Shown here in pieces: positions 1-12,084 of a stretch of 64,000 bases of DNA. The DNA lies in assembly GCA_013400975.1 (NCBI GenBank), contig WBMZ01003274.1:62001-126000 (forward strand), given 5' to 3'. This DNA is from Atrichornis clamosus (Eukaryota; Chordata; Aves; Passeriformes; Menuridae). The position numbers and the translations under genes were made by a program. The notes beneath the pieces were generated by a model. The model was not told the DNA's origin, ran no database searches, and saw only the letters and a program-made list of their open reading frames with translations. The stretch's first letter is position 1. Each line of letters starts with the position of its first letter.

Positions 1-3000
1 ACAGAATACACTGAACCTTTGTGCAATAACAAAATCTCACTCCTTTGCTGAGATGTTACTACGTTTGAGATCTGACAATAAACTTGAGTATCTGGGTCTG
101 TAACAGATATGTTGTGCTATTTATCTGTACTATAAAATCTCTAGCACATTACTCAGGTACCAGAGTACAAAATCAGTATCAGATGTTAAAGGACAATATA
201 TGATTAGAAATTGATCTTGTTAAAGGTTAAAAAAGAGGATAAAAAACAAATTATTACCATTAAGCAGAATCTGAAAATATAATATTTTGCCAGTGTAGAA
301 GCCTGCACAGTAAGTAGTTAATGAGTTGCTATGCTTCAAGCACCGGTAGCTATTCAAGTGGGCAAGTGAAAAAAGGTAGAGTAGCACCTTTTTGGGGCCC
401 ACTCCCCCATTCTGGTCCAACATAATGGACAGAGCAAGAGCAGAGGTGGTGTCAAGAAGCAGGCATGAACTGTGGACTGAGGATCAATCCAGTAGTGGGG
501 GATCAAGACCATGAAAAACCCTCAAGGCCCTCTGGCCCATTTTTAGAAGGATCCAGGGGAATGGATTCAGCATGCTAACTCACTTGTATGAGAAGTGAGA
601 AAACCTGCTCCAGGGCAGGGAAAGATTCTTTTATTTCTCTTAGTATTAGAAGATAGAGGCAAAACATATATCAATGCCCATGCCAAGCGTGTAGCTTGCT
701 AATAAAACTTTGTGAGCTTTTTTGGATCCTTCTGGCTTTTGCTATCCTTTTCTGAACATGGACGTCTACAAATCTTGGATGTTCCCTTCTGATTAGGAAT
801 GGGATGCAACACGTGTACTGGTGCTGTGGTTGAGAGAGTGCTGCTGGGATATGGCCTCTCTACCCATGAAAAATGGGTGGGAAATGGTGGGAAGTGATCC
901 CTAAACTGTTAAGGTTAACAGTTGTGAGGGATCTGAGCAGTGGTGAGTCATGATGACCCAGAAAAGTCAGTGCTTGACTGCTACCCCATTTTGGTGAGAT
1001 TTAGAGAATATGATGATTGCCCGACATCACTGGGAATGTAATGGGCAAATGGCAGTTCAACAGTGAAATGGGCTCTGCATTTCTATCTTTGCTACTTTTT
1101 GCTTTACTCATAGAAGAATACATTTGTCTATGACTGCTACGATGTATTCCTATTTTGCATACAGTGTTTAAAAAAACTTTCCCTGAAGTTTCCTCTTGGT
1201 AAGTGAGGTTGCAGTTAAGGGCAAATTTCAGAATTGTGGTTTCACTGACCATGACATCTTTATCTCCAAGGTGATACCTTTACAGGTCAACTTCTTGCTA
1301 AGATTTCTCTATATTTTTTAAGAACTCTGTAATCATTTCTGTATTAAAACAGCCTTTAAGGGACATGTGGGTTCTTTGCTTAAGGGGATTCAAACCCCTT
1401 TTTGCAGCCTATTTTCCCAGTTCTTTTTTCTAGTTTCATTACTTAGTACTAATGTTCTCAGGTTCAGCTTGTTGCATTCAAGTACAGTCACAGAGAAAGC
1501 GAAATCAATGATTCTTTGTAGAATTCCACTTCAGATGTCAAGTATTAGATTATTTGCTACTCTTGGGCACTAAAGCTTTTTCTCCTTGATACCTGCAGGA
1601 GTAATAGAAACTGAATCAGCAACAAAGAAAGAATAAATTATTTCAGCAGCTAGTAAAGAATCAAGAGCAGTGTCAGCAATGCTACAATAGTGCAATCTTC
1701 TTTTCTACAATATCATTATGAGAATTCAGTTAATAGCATGAATATTTGTTAGCAACATAAGATTTCTGAGCCAAAGAGGAACACTAAAGATCTTTAAAAA
1801 CTCTTAAAATATTAACTTATTCAGAATTAAATTCTGTGCTGATTTGCTAGCTGTGCACCTTGATAATAAGAACTGGGATTATTCAATTGAAAAGACATCA
1901 AGAAAGCAAGCCCTACATTTCTGATTTAATCTGATTTTTACAGTAGCATCTTTTTTAAAAAATCAAATGGTACTATACCGAAATAAAGAAAAATTGCTGC
2001 ATGTTCATGAGTTAAAAGAATTTCACTCAAAGAGAAAACAGGGAACATTTAGTCCTACATCCTGCCTAATATAATGACAGAACTAATCTAGATTATGTCT
2101 TGTTATTATTACTAATATTTACAGTAGCCATAGTTGAAATAGATGCATTTTAAAAAATGAGAATCTGATTTCACTATTTGAAATTATAACATACAAACTA
2201 CTCACTTTGCTAAGTTATTCTAAAGTTGCTTTCTAGGCTACTTGAAAAAATGCCCATGAAAAACTATCTAGAAAACAGTTAAAATAATAACCAGACTGGC
2301 TCCGTATGAACTCAACTCACTGCCACCTTTACAATTTGGTACATAAGAGTGTTGATTGAAATCAGGTCTGCTGTGGCTTTGTGCCGCCACCAGCACAGTG
2401 AGAATCCAAAGACCTCTGAGAATTTGGCTTGATTTAGCATTTGCAAGTTCTCAGGTGAACTTCCAACCAGCCCTCATAACTCACATTCCAAAAGGAGACA
2501 AACAAGCAAATAAACAAATCCAAACCTCAGGCAGTCTTATTTGATGTTTAAATTTGTGAGTCTTCACTTCTCAGATTGTAATCTGTTATTATTTTTTCTA
2601 CTGGACTGAAATACTCCCTGCTATCAAATTTCTTTGAATTTCTCCTGCAAACTATGACCAAAATATTCCTCTTCACAACATGAATGGACTAAGACCCTTC
2701 ATTTTCTTTCTGTGCATGCTTTCCATTAATTTAATTGTCCCTTTATCATTTCAGTGAAGCTGATTTATTTTGAAAGCCTTTCTAGAATTTCAGTGACAGA
2801 CAAACATAGTAGCCCAACAGAAATAGTCTCAGTACCAAGCACAGACATGCATCAATATATTTTCTCAAAAATATGTATATATTGTATATACATACATCAT
2901 CTTTGTGTCTTCATCCTCTTTTAAAGTAAAAATAGCATGAACACTCTATGTAGAAAAGCTATATAGAAAACACAGACTAAATGTTGAACTAGTCTCAGTC

Positions 3001-4101
3001 CATGTGATGCTCTTTGCAGAGTCAGCAAAACAGAATTTTGAAATGAAAAATATTTGCTGTACAGGTATCAGTTTATAATATCTAAAGTTAGTGCTTTATG
3101 TGGTTTCAGCAAATTTCATCAAATGGAGAGAAAAACATTATTAAAACCATTATAATATGACTGTGTGGCCATATTCTTTCATTGAATTTTTCACTGAAAA
3201 AGGATCATTAGATCCCTTCATATGTTTACATAGCAATATACGTTGAAGCCAAGAATTTCTGCTATGCTGAAGTACAAATTGTGTTGGGCCAAAGAATATC
3301 TTCTTGAAAAGAATCCAGACCGGATCTGAAGACATCTGAGACTAGCTAGCAGTTTCTTGTAGTTTTCTCCAGCAAGTAGTTAATCTCACTTTTGCAAATT
3401 TTGGCCCAGTTACACTGCCATGTTGTAGTAAAAAAATTATGCATAGGTTCCTAATGAAGCAGAATTATAGGTATTTTGTTTTGAAAGAAAATACTTTCTG
3501 AGGAATTCTATTAAGAAAATTTTGTACTCTTCCAGTACCATGAAAATCATAAAACTGATTAAAAGTGTGGGATCTTAACCAAATAAACAAGTCCACCAGT
3601 GCACAAATTCAATTTTGAAACCATGAAAACTTTCACGTTAGCAACATAAATGAAGTTTCCCCATTTCAGGCAAGTTATAAGTGATCATAGTGCAGGCAAA
3701 AGATCACATACTACATCTGTAAAACTACCTGTTCACTTAAATGATTTATTTCTGCTTCCCAGACCACAAAGAATTAAATAATTTAGACAGGAAGGCTGAG
3801 GTCCCTTCCACCTAAACTTACACGTTTACCACGTGGATGATCTACAACAGACCAAGCCATCTAAACCCCTTGTAGGTGGTAAGAGGAACGTTACCCACGG
3901 GTACAGTTGTGACTAACCCAGGAGAGAGCAACTGGCAAAGAAATCCACTGCTGAGTGCTCTTTTTGCTTGACCAAAAGTAATGTCTAAGCTAGATGTAAA
4001 CATGCATGCTATGGATACCAAAACTGCTGAGATGCATTCCATCCACAGTGAGAGTCATCCCCAAGAATTTTAATTGGTGAGAGAAAGTAATTGAATATGC
4101 C

Positions 4102-4120
4102 GGGGCTGGGCTGGGGAGGG
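4102..4120 (+). other. Strict G-quadruplex motif
   Basis: The sequence GGGGCTGGGCTGGGGAGGG has four runs of three or more G separated by loops of one or two bases, and a fifth GGGG follows at 4129-4132. This meets the usual G3+N1-7 rule with very short loops, which generally favours stable folding. It stands out because the surrounding 4 kb is AT-rich. No gene start is visible next to it, so any function is unknown. Confidence 0.6.
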
Positions 4121-5541
4121 AGAGAGATGGGGTGTGGAACTGGTAGGAATGTGTATTTAGGAACTGTGAGGAAAGTGGAAATACTTATCAGTCTTCTCTG
4201 TGCTTGAAAATGAAATTCCCTTCAAAACACCTCCACCACTTCTAACTGTCTGAGCTAGCTATAGAATGAAGATAAAGTAGACCGATGTTCAAGTGACTTC
4301 AGGAGAAAAAATTGCAGATTGTGAAATCCTTTTTCCTCTTTGACAGATGGGTAATATCCAAGAGGGTAAAAGGAAAGAGGTAAATATAAGGTATAATGGC
4401 AACCTCTCCTCAAGGCATAATAGATCATTATTATAATCAAGAATTCACAGCTGTATAAGAGTGTGCAGAAAATGGGCAAGCTGAGGCTAAAATCAGCTTA
4501 ATGAAGAAAAGCAATTATCTTGTCCATGAAGATGCCCAGTTTGTGTTGCTCTTTGTGACAACAGGACTTGACTCACTTGGGAATAGCACTTCCCTGCATT
4601 GGAACAAATGCTCTTAAACTCCATTTTCTGTCAAAGTATGGAATTCCAGTAATGGTTTGGCTTAGAAACAAAGTGTCAACACATCTAGTCATAATATGAT
4701 TTCCTGTTTACATATCTGCCCAGGGAGTAGAGCAAGGGCTAGGGATCCTTGGTTGCCAGACTTCTGGCTGCAGTATGGGCAGGCTGCCCAGCATGCAAAT
4801 ATGTGAAGGTTATCAATAAAACTGCAGATTACCAACCCCTAACACTTGCTTAATGTTTGTGTTTGCAGTGGAAGTCCTCCTAACAAGCATGATGGTTGAC
4901 AAAAAGCATTGCTGCCAACTACCGGAAGGCAAAAAGCACAAACATCCTGGTAATTAGCAGCTGATCAGCTGAGAAGGCTAAAACTCTAATATTCTGAATT
5001 AGCAAGGGATTGAATGGAATTTGACTAATTATAAGTAGAATGTAAGCACTGTGTCATGAGAACATGTGTCCTCAGCTAAAACAGACAGTTGAAAAGTAGG
5101 ATTTCAAAATTATAAAGGTAGGAAGGAAAAAGGCTTGTTCTGATAAAACTGCAAGGGATATTTGCACTGAATTGAGACAGGGTTAAGAAGCAACAGTTTC
5201 CACACAAGAACATAAGCATCCTATACTCAACTCAATCTGCATTAAAATGCAGCTTTTTATACTGGTTCTGAACACTTACATGGCATCCAGAATGGTGGCC
5301 AGTTGGTACTGTGGATAAGCAAGAAGCTTTTTGCTTCTGTAAGAGCAAGTTGAAAATTTCTCACCTCTAACAGCCCTGCAGCAAGTCATGTGTTGTAATT
5401 ATAAAACAATTCCTTACTTTATTGTTTGTGTACCTGTCCTTCTACTGTGCTAGAATTTGGAAACCTAGAATATGAAACATAAATTACTGGTTGCACCCTT
5501 CAAGTTCTTTGAAACATGCCACTCTAAGGAGACCTGATCTA

Positions 5542-5645
5542 AGATGAGCATATGAGTTGTCAAAAAGGGTCAGACTGAAGGCCCTCAGCACTTTAGCCTG
5601 TCTCTGATAACTGCCAAGAATAGAGGCTTAAGTAAAACAACAGAT
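5542..5645 (+). repeat. Probable relic of an old dispersed amniote repeat
   Basis: A run of words in order (GCATATGA, GGGTCAGACTGAAGG, AGCCTGTCTCTGATAA, CTGCCAAGAATAGAGGCTTA) resembles a dispersed repeat that I recall from bird and reptile introns, with words close to GGGTCAGACC, CCTGTCTCTGACA, GGCCAA and GATGCTTAGG. The match is degenerate and no open frame is expected. The family name cannot be given without a repeat-library search. The identification is by remembered similarity only. Confidence 0.35.
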
Positions 5646-8600
5646 ACACAGTAAGAACAGCTTTTGAACAGTGTTTCTTCTGGTGTATTCTTTCAGCTTC
5701 CTGCAATAAATAGCAATAACCTGAGCCACAAATTGCACCTAAACCATTAATATACAACCTATCCATGAATTTAATTATTGTTTCAACTTATGTATATGAA
5801 AAACCTCCTAATCACAACTTAAATTACATACTGGATGAAAACAACACTTTTTCTTTGATCAATATAGATCTGTTGCCTGATACATTAATTCCATTTTTTT
5901 CCCCAATTTCTCTGTCAGAAACTTAGAGAAATCTTTTTACCTCGCCATTATGCCATTCACAGTTTTCAAGATAGCTACTGTGTCTCTTTTCTAAGATGAA
6001 TAGCCACAATCTATTCTCTTTGCCCATTCAAAATCTTTTCCTTGTCTCTGATAAAACTTGTTGAACTCCCAAGTAGTTTTGTACTGCCTTCTTTATAGTA
6101 GATCCCAGAACTTCTCCAAGACTTTTCTGTGTCCAGCACAAAATGTCAGGCTAAGTTAATGATATCTATTATAAACTGTTCTAATGATTTCAAGTGAAAT
6201 CATACCTCAATTTTTATGTGACAATCTTTTGAAGATATATAGTACTCACAATAAAGATGCACTACAACAGGTATGTTAGGTATTTCTTCTCAAATTCTAC
6301 CTAAATGCCTCGTACAACATCTATGTGAATACATTATGCTAATGTAATTTTGTTGAATTCTAATCATTGAGTATATTTTTAGAAATTTGTTCGTGATGAC
6401 TCTTTTCAGAGTGGCAAAAGTTAATCTAGAGTACACCACTATATAAATGTTCTTAGATGTTTGGGGACAGTTCTGTTTATATCACTTTGCACTTATCATC
6501 ACTTCATTGAATCTTTGTTTTTATTGTCTAGTCACTCAGTGTTTGGGAATTCTTCTGCAACTCTTCAGTTGTAATTTTATCTACCTTGAGTAGTTTAAAG
6601 TGTAAACACCCGCCTATTACTCTTTTGCCTTCTTGTTCTTTTCTGCTCCTTTATTATTGTTTTAAATACCATGTTCCTGGCAGAAATCCCTATGGCACAT
6701 ACGGAAGAAAACCTATTTTAATAAGCCCAATTGTGCATCTGTTGAAATCAAGCAATAATCCTATAAAAACAAGGGGATATAATGATTATTATTCATATTG
6801 ATATAGTATTTTTGTGCACATTTCATTAAGAAAATTAAGAAAGGAAAACATTTCAAGCCTTTTTTTCTGTTCTAAGATATCCTTTCTGTTAATACTGTGT
6901 ACAACTTAAATGTCTGTTTTCAGATGCTGCTGTCATACACTTTCCACAAAAATGCATATTCAGTATTACAAACTGAATTTTCTGGAGATTAAAGTCAAAT
7001 CAACTGCATGAAAGAAGTAAGAGCAGTAGCTATTTAAATTTTCCTAATATTCATAACCTAACATAATATTTAATAGCCATCTATACTTCTGATAATCAAA
7101 TAATTTCTCTGTTTGTATTGAGGATGAACAATTTTATCTCACAGTATTTCCTATGTTCTGATATCTAAATGTTGCATGAGTATGACGGGGATTATCATAA
7201 ATTGTTACTCAATCAGATATCATATCTATGAAAGGATAAAGAGTGGTTAATAAAATTTCTATTTAATTTTTTTGTTTATTTTCTTTATTCTTTTTTTAAA
7301 GTTTTCTCCTTCTGCTCCTACTTGACATCTTTGTCCTTGACAAAGATTTCCCTTGCAAAAAGGTGCCTCTGCCCTTACCAAAGAAGGGAAATAACTCTTG
7401 CTATCAAGATCTCTTTCACTTCAGCTTGACTGCAACTATCTAAAGGAACTGGAGTGTTCATGATTTTTTCACAACCATTTGTTTAGTGGAAACCGTCAAC
7501 TCCCCTTCTATCAGCAAGACTTCCTCACTACCTGACAGAACAGAGGAATTACTTTCCTTACAGCTTTAGATTTCCATATCCCAGGGCCAGTATGGTGAAA
7601 TGTTAGGATTAACTGCCATCCAAATACAATGCTTTTATTTCAAAACAACCCTTTTCAGCTATCCTTTACAAATACATTTTCTCTTTTCTGCCTTTCCCTG
7701 TCCTGCCCAGAAAAAGCAGTTATTGCAGTTACTTTAACATAAATAACTCTGACCACATTAAGAAGAGTAATTACCTGGACCACTGAGAGGATGCAATGTC
7801 TTCTTGTTATTTTTGCTGTTTAAATACTGTTTGAATGTAAACAGTAGCAACAACATAAGAGACACGGTTTATTACCTTTTTTTAAACTATTTTTTAAACA
7901 GCTTGCAAATCCAAAAATATTGTACTGCAGGATCTGGCAAAGTATGTATCACCTCTAATCACTTCCTGGATTATTATTTCCTAACCAACCATCATTTGTC
8001 TTAGCCTAATATTTAACTGCTTACAAAATATACAAAGACAGCTATAATTACACCATTTAGTCTAACTTTAAGTTCACACATGAAATAGCCATTGTAGGTC
8101 TAAATTTCTACAAATTCATGCTTGAATTTTGAAAGGTGAGATTATGCTTTCTAAATGTAAAAATGTAGAGAATATTGGGAAGAGTCAGAAGGGAGAAAGA
8201 TGATTTTGGTACTTTTAGAAAGCACTATTTTAAGATACAATCTAGAATTTTTAATTGGACATTTTCTTTATTCAGAGTATTGATAAACTCCCTACAAACC
8301 TCACAAACTGAAAGACTGTGCAAGAAAGGATAGTCACACTGCAAATTTAGGAGGGACTGTGTTCGTAGAAGAGTGCACTATTACAACTGGTATTGTTAAC
8401 ATTCTGGGACCTAATTTAATGTATATATTAGTTAAAGGACATATTTTAACATAATTTCTTTGCTTATTAAAGACTATCTTAGACTGTTCACTAATGTGAT
8501 GTAAGCTAGACTTTGAGTTAAGTATCCTTTTAAAATACCTCCTTGAATCATAGTTTGGAGGTTTCCTAGAGTCCAAACTCATTTGCTTTAAATGAACACT

Positions 8601-8669
8601 TGTTGAGTTAATAGAAGTGTTTTTTACTCTTGTATAGACTACCTGGCTCCTGAGTGCTCTCTAAGCCTC

Positions 8670-8725
8670 ATAATATAAACCTGTCTATGGGGGTGGTACC
8701 TGAATATGCTACTGCCCATGCAAAT
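8670..8725 (+). promoter_or_regulatory. Octamer and TATA-like words upstream of the leader-exon candidate
   Basis: A perfect octamer ATGCAAAT lies at 8718-8725, and a TATA-like TAATATAAA at 8671-8679. The octamer is the binding site of POU factors (OCT1/OCT2) and is typical of, though not limited to, lymphoid promoters. It sits about 155 bases before the candidate start codon at 8880. A transcription start downstream of the octamer would leave a 5' leader of roughly 100-130 bases. Eight-base matches also occur by chance, so the call depends on the leader exon being real. Confidence 0.25.
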
Positions 8726-8879
8726 AAGACTAGCTTTTAGTCACACCCTGAATCTGGAGCAGCTGAAGATCATAGGACACAAAATGTCAAAGAAAGATAA
8801 GAATTGTCCTTAATGTGTGAGAAGAAAGACAGGTAGCTGCCACCTCTGCTCCAAGTAGAGACTAACTGAGTGTCCCAAA

Positions 8880-8928
8880 ATGAATTTGCAGACAGTCCTC
8901 TTCTTCCTTCTCACATTCATTCAATCCA
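8880..8928 (+). CDS. Candidate first coding exon with signal peptide
   Basis: The ATG at 8880 has A at -3 and opens a 16-codon frame that reads like a secretory signal peptide: a short polar start (MNLQT), then a hydrophobic core (VLFFLLTF), then small polar residues (IQS). The frame runs directly into a strong splice donor, GTGAGTATTC, starting at 8929, which leaves the codon in phase 1. An octamer ATGCAAAT lies about 155 bases upstream. This combination (Kozak-compatible ATG, hydrophobic leader, strong donor, promoter word) is typical of the first exon of a secreted or type I membrane protein. I do not recognise the protein and cannot find a convincing phase-1 second exon nearby; weak acceptors lie near 9045 and 9115. 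It could be a chance arrangement, a pseudogene remnant, or the start of a gene with a long first intron. Confidence 0.3.
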
Positions 8929-11525
8929 GTGAGTATTCTATCTTTTGTGTCAAAAGATATAATAAATATATGTCTGCACAATCCCTCCTTAAAAAGAGAG
9001 ACATCCTCCATTCTGTTCCTCATCTTTGATTCCAGCTAAGAACATCACAGCCTTCACCAGGTTCCTCTTAATCTCTGCAGAACTGCATTCATCATAACAT
9101 TTTTCACCTTTTCCAGCCCTTTGGGAGAATGACTCCCCTACCTCTACTTCCATCTGTGGATGACCAGAAACAACGGCATGTATGAAACACAGGCCTCAAC
9201 TTGAAACAACCTGCCCCATGGATGTTCCAGCCTTACTCTTAGAAAGCTAGAAAACCCTACCCTCCTCCTTTGATGTAAAGTAAAAACCTAGTCCTGTCCT
9301 TCAAAGGTCAACCAGTGTGACAGATTTAGCAGATTGTAAAACCCAGCCCCATGCCAAAGAGAGGCTGGAGCTGCTCACCTGCTAGTGATGATACTGGGTA
9401 TATTAGGGCTGTATAATCTCATCTAGCTGTCTGGGTGCCAATTGCTTAGTTAAGCCACACTGGCCCCTAAACTTACTCATGGTGTCTTCAGCTTTCTTCA
9501 CCTCATAACTCACCACTTTCATTCTTCACACATAGCAGAATTGAAAAGCATGCATTTTGTTGGTTTTTGTTTGCTTTCTAGTGGGCCTCCTATATTGAGT
9601 TCATTAGATCATCAGATTGAACTGAAAACCAAGACAGACTTCTCAGTGCCTCATGGATTTTGTCTTCTCCCATGCAGTGTGACATTGCAGACCATGTGGA
9701 GGGCTGCATAACATGACATAGAACATTTTGCTGAAATTAGCACACCTGCTGGGCATTTACAGAATAAATTCATCAGTATTACACAGGCGTAAGTCACGAG
9801 ACACTTTGGTCTAGGAATCTTATGGTGTTTTTATATATGAAATGCTGCATTACATTTTTCAGCTTCCAAAACCCAGTTTGAAATCTGATATCTTAATGTG
9901 ATACAGAGATTTGGAGAACAGTAGGGGTTAGCTGGCTGCACTCTCATCTGACCAGTGAATTCTGTTTCTCCTCTTGTGGATGTTCCTGGTTTTATAAGGT
10001 AATGTATCACGATGAGAGTGTCAACTGCATCGTGCTACAGCTGTGCTAAATCCTTCTTCACACAATGATGTCTATTATGGTGTTCTGATACTAGTAGGCT
10101 GAGTTATGAGCTGGACATGGAGTGTTGTGGAGTGCTGAAACAGTCTGGCAGCCAGCCAGGGACACGGTACAGCAGTGTGTGCTTGGTGGAGTGCAGCAGA
10201 TGACAGCCCATTGCTGGAAATTGCCGTTCTCCCATGCTGTGCAGTTATGATAGGGTGAAATGAGTTGGCAAGTGGTGGCTATGATTTTATGGTACGATTG
10301 AACTGCAGTATGAAGCAGGGTGAAATTGCTTAACAGCTTTAGTTTATCAGGATTTGACTTAAACTGTTTTTTTTTCTAGTAATGAACTAGTTCAGAGTTG
10401 TGTGGTTCAGTACTTCAGGAATGTAGCCATTCACTTCTTCAGTTATGAGTCTAGAGGTGCCTAGGTACTTTAAGTTTGCTTTTGCTTGTGTTTAGTTTGA
10501 AGAAATAGCATGAATTTAGCGCAGATATTATCATGGGACTGTCTAGGGTATGATATTTTAGTTCAGGAGAAAGAAATTGTGTGAACACTAATATTCTATA
10601 TGTAAGTGTCTTCTGTGGGCTTTCTGCATTTAATACTGACTCATCACTAGGTTATTGCTGTATGTATGGTCATGGCCTAATGAAGTAGCAAGGCTCCACT
10701 GATCATTTCATATAAATGCATTTACTCTTACTGGAGCACAGTTGGCAATTACTTTGATGAATTCCTTGAATTGCTGTCTGGGGTTAAACCATGACAATGG
10801 TGAAAAAAATCTCATGTGAATCCTAAGAGCTGTGAAAGAACAAGACCTTCTAAGGGTTCGGAGCCTTTTGCCCTACTCCTTATAATACTATTTAGCAGTT
10901 AAAAAAATAATGATCCTGTTTTTATGGAAGAAATATTTTCTTGAATGTAAGTGAAGCTTAAGGAGATGATGTTTGGAGGGTTTATGGTTGGCTTTTTTTT
11001 TTTAATTGTTTGCTTCTCTGTATGTTTTATTAATAAGGATTTAAAGAAAACTACTGTAATAGAAAATTATTTTACATATTAGATAATTGTCTTAACTGTC
11101 TGTATCTTGTAATGCAGATGGGAACAAGAAATGAAAATTGAGACAGCAATTTTAGAAAGAAGACAGTTTTCTTTCAAGTAGGACAGATTATTTCGTTCTT
11201 TAGTGACCAAAAGCAATGCTATCATTCAATATGTGGATTGTGGAGTTTTTCTGTCTAATCTCAATAGCAAATCGTCACTGAGTTCTTCATCAAATATCTC
11301 TTCAGTCTAGCCCACAATAAGAATATTTAGCAAGTCTTGTCTACAGATAGCAAAAGCATGAGCTATGCTACTAAGGTCCATATCTGAAAATAAATGAAAA
11401 GAACGTGGTATTTAATGAGAAGAAATTTAGGCTTTATCTTTCCTACTTGGGAAAGTTTCCATTAGATTTTCTCAAAACACCTGAATATGTCGGAAAACAT
11501 AATTTATTTTCTTTTATTGTCCAAG

Positions 11526-11762
11526 TGCCTGGCAAATGTTCTAGATCAAGAAGACTACCAAAATACCCACACACCATCATTATTTCCTCACTTTTTATCT
11601 CCTTCAGACACAGAAAAGCATTTTTCTTTCATCAGTGCCCTGAATGATGTCAATAGAGTATTTAATGTAACAGGAAGATGTAAAACTGTGCATCATCAAA
11701 TTGCTACTCATATTTCAACTGACATCTCCACACCAAATCCTAGCAATCTAATATACCCTTAG
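11526..11762 (+). CDS. Exon-like open frame, possible terminal exon
   Basis: A pyrimidine-rich tract ending in TTGTCCAAG precedes an open frame of 78 codons that closes with TAG at 11760-11762. The peptide has a mixed, protein-like composition: a start KCLANVLDQEDY, an N-glycosylation sequon NVTG, and a second cysteine soon after it. I recognise no family. The entry phase (0) does not match the phase-1 exit of the 8880 leader exon, so the two cannot be spliced directly to each other. A second overlapping frame of similar length exists here, which lowers confidence. It may well be chance. Confidence 0.13.
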   Translation, partial: CLANVLDQEDYQNTHTPSLFPHFLSPSDTEKHFSFISALNDVNRVFNVTGRCKTVHHQIATHISTDISTPNPSNLIYP

Positions 11763-11901
11763 ATTTAAAAGAGATGACAGAAACTTGAATTTTTAGTGTG
11801 AAGAAATTGCCCAACTCTAATTTCACTCAGTCTGAGTAGAAAGAATGAAGGAAACACTAGGAAGACCTTGTCCACGCTCATATGTATGCCCAGTTTTATG
11901 A

Positions 11902-11955
11902 TCCAGAATATCAATAGTACATAGTGATTCCAGAATATCAATAGTACACAGCATA
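11902..11955 (+). repeat. 27-base tandem duplication, two copies
   Basis: Two adjacent copies begin with TCCAGAATATCAATAGTACA at 11902 and 11929 (period 27). They differ at a few positions after the twentieth base. This is a local replication-slippage type duplication with no associated gene. Confidence 0.85.
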
Positions 11956-12084
11956 AACATTAATATTTATATGACACCAAGAAATCATCTGTCAAGGAGT
12001 GCTAGTATACTACAGCTGGAAACCAATAATCATGTTTAGAGAGTCTATCCTACCATTTTCTTTCCTAACTTTTCCAGAACCCTG

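Larger units (their letters stand above)
1..8640. other. AT-rich non-coding stretch
   Basis: No gene can be supported here. Open frames are short and unrelated to any family I recognise. Visible content is simple AT-rich sequence, a short TA/TACA-rich patch near 2869-2895, a G-quadruplex motif at 4102-4120, a small perfect inverted repeat at 906-921 (CTGTTAA-GG-TTAACAG) and a probable old repeat relic at 5542-5645, the last two of which are described separately. The stretch reads as intergenic or intronic vertebrate DNA. Confidence 0.6.
8935..12080. other. Non-coding stretch after the leader-exon candidate
   Basis: No established gene. Two pyrimidine-rich AG acceptor-like sites occur shortly after the leader-exon candidate (about 9045 and 9115), but neither opens a useful frame. 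An exon-like frame at 11526-11762 and a 27-base tandem duplication at 11902-11955 are listed separately. The remainder is ordinary unannotated sequence. Confidence 0.5.

Noticed and set aside
430..960. Possible solo LTR (AATAAA-type word near 701, small inverted repeat near 906)
   Set aside because: No TG...CA ends, no target-site duplication and no primer-binding site could be defined.
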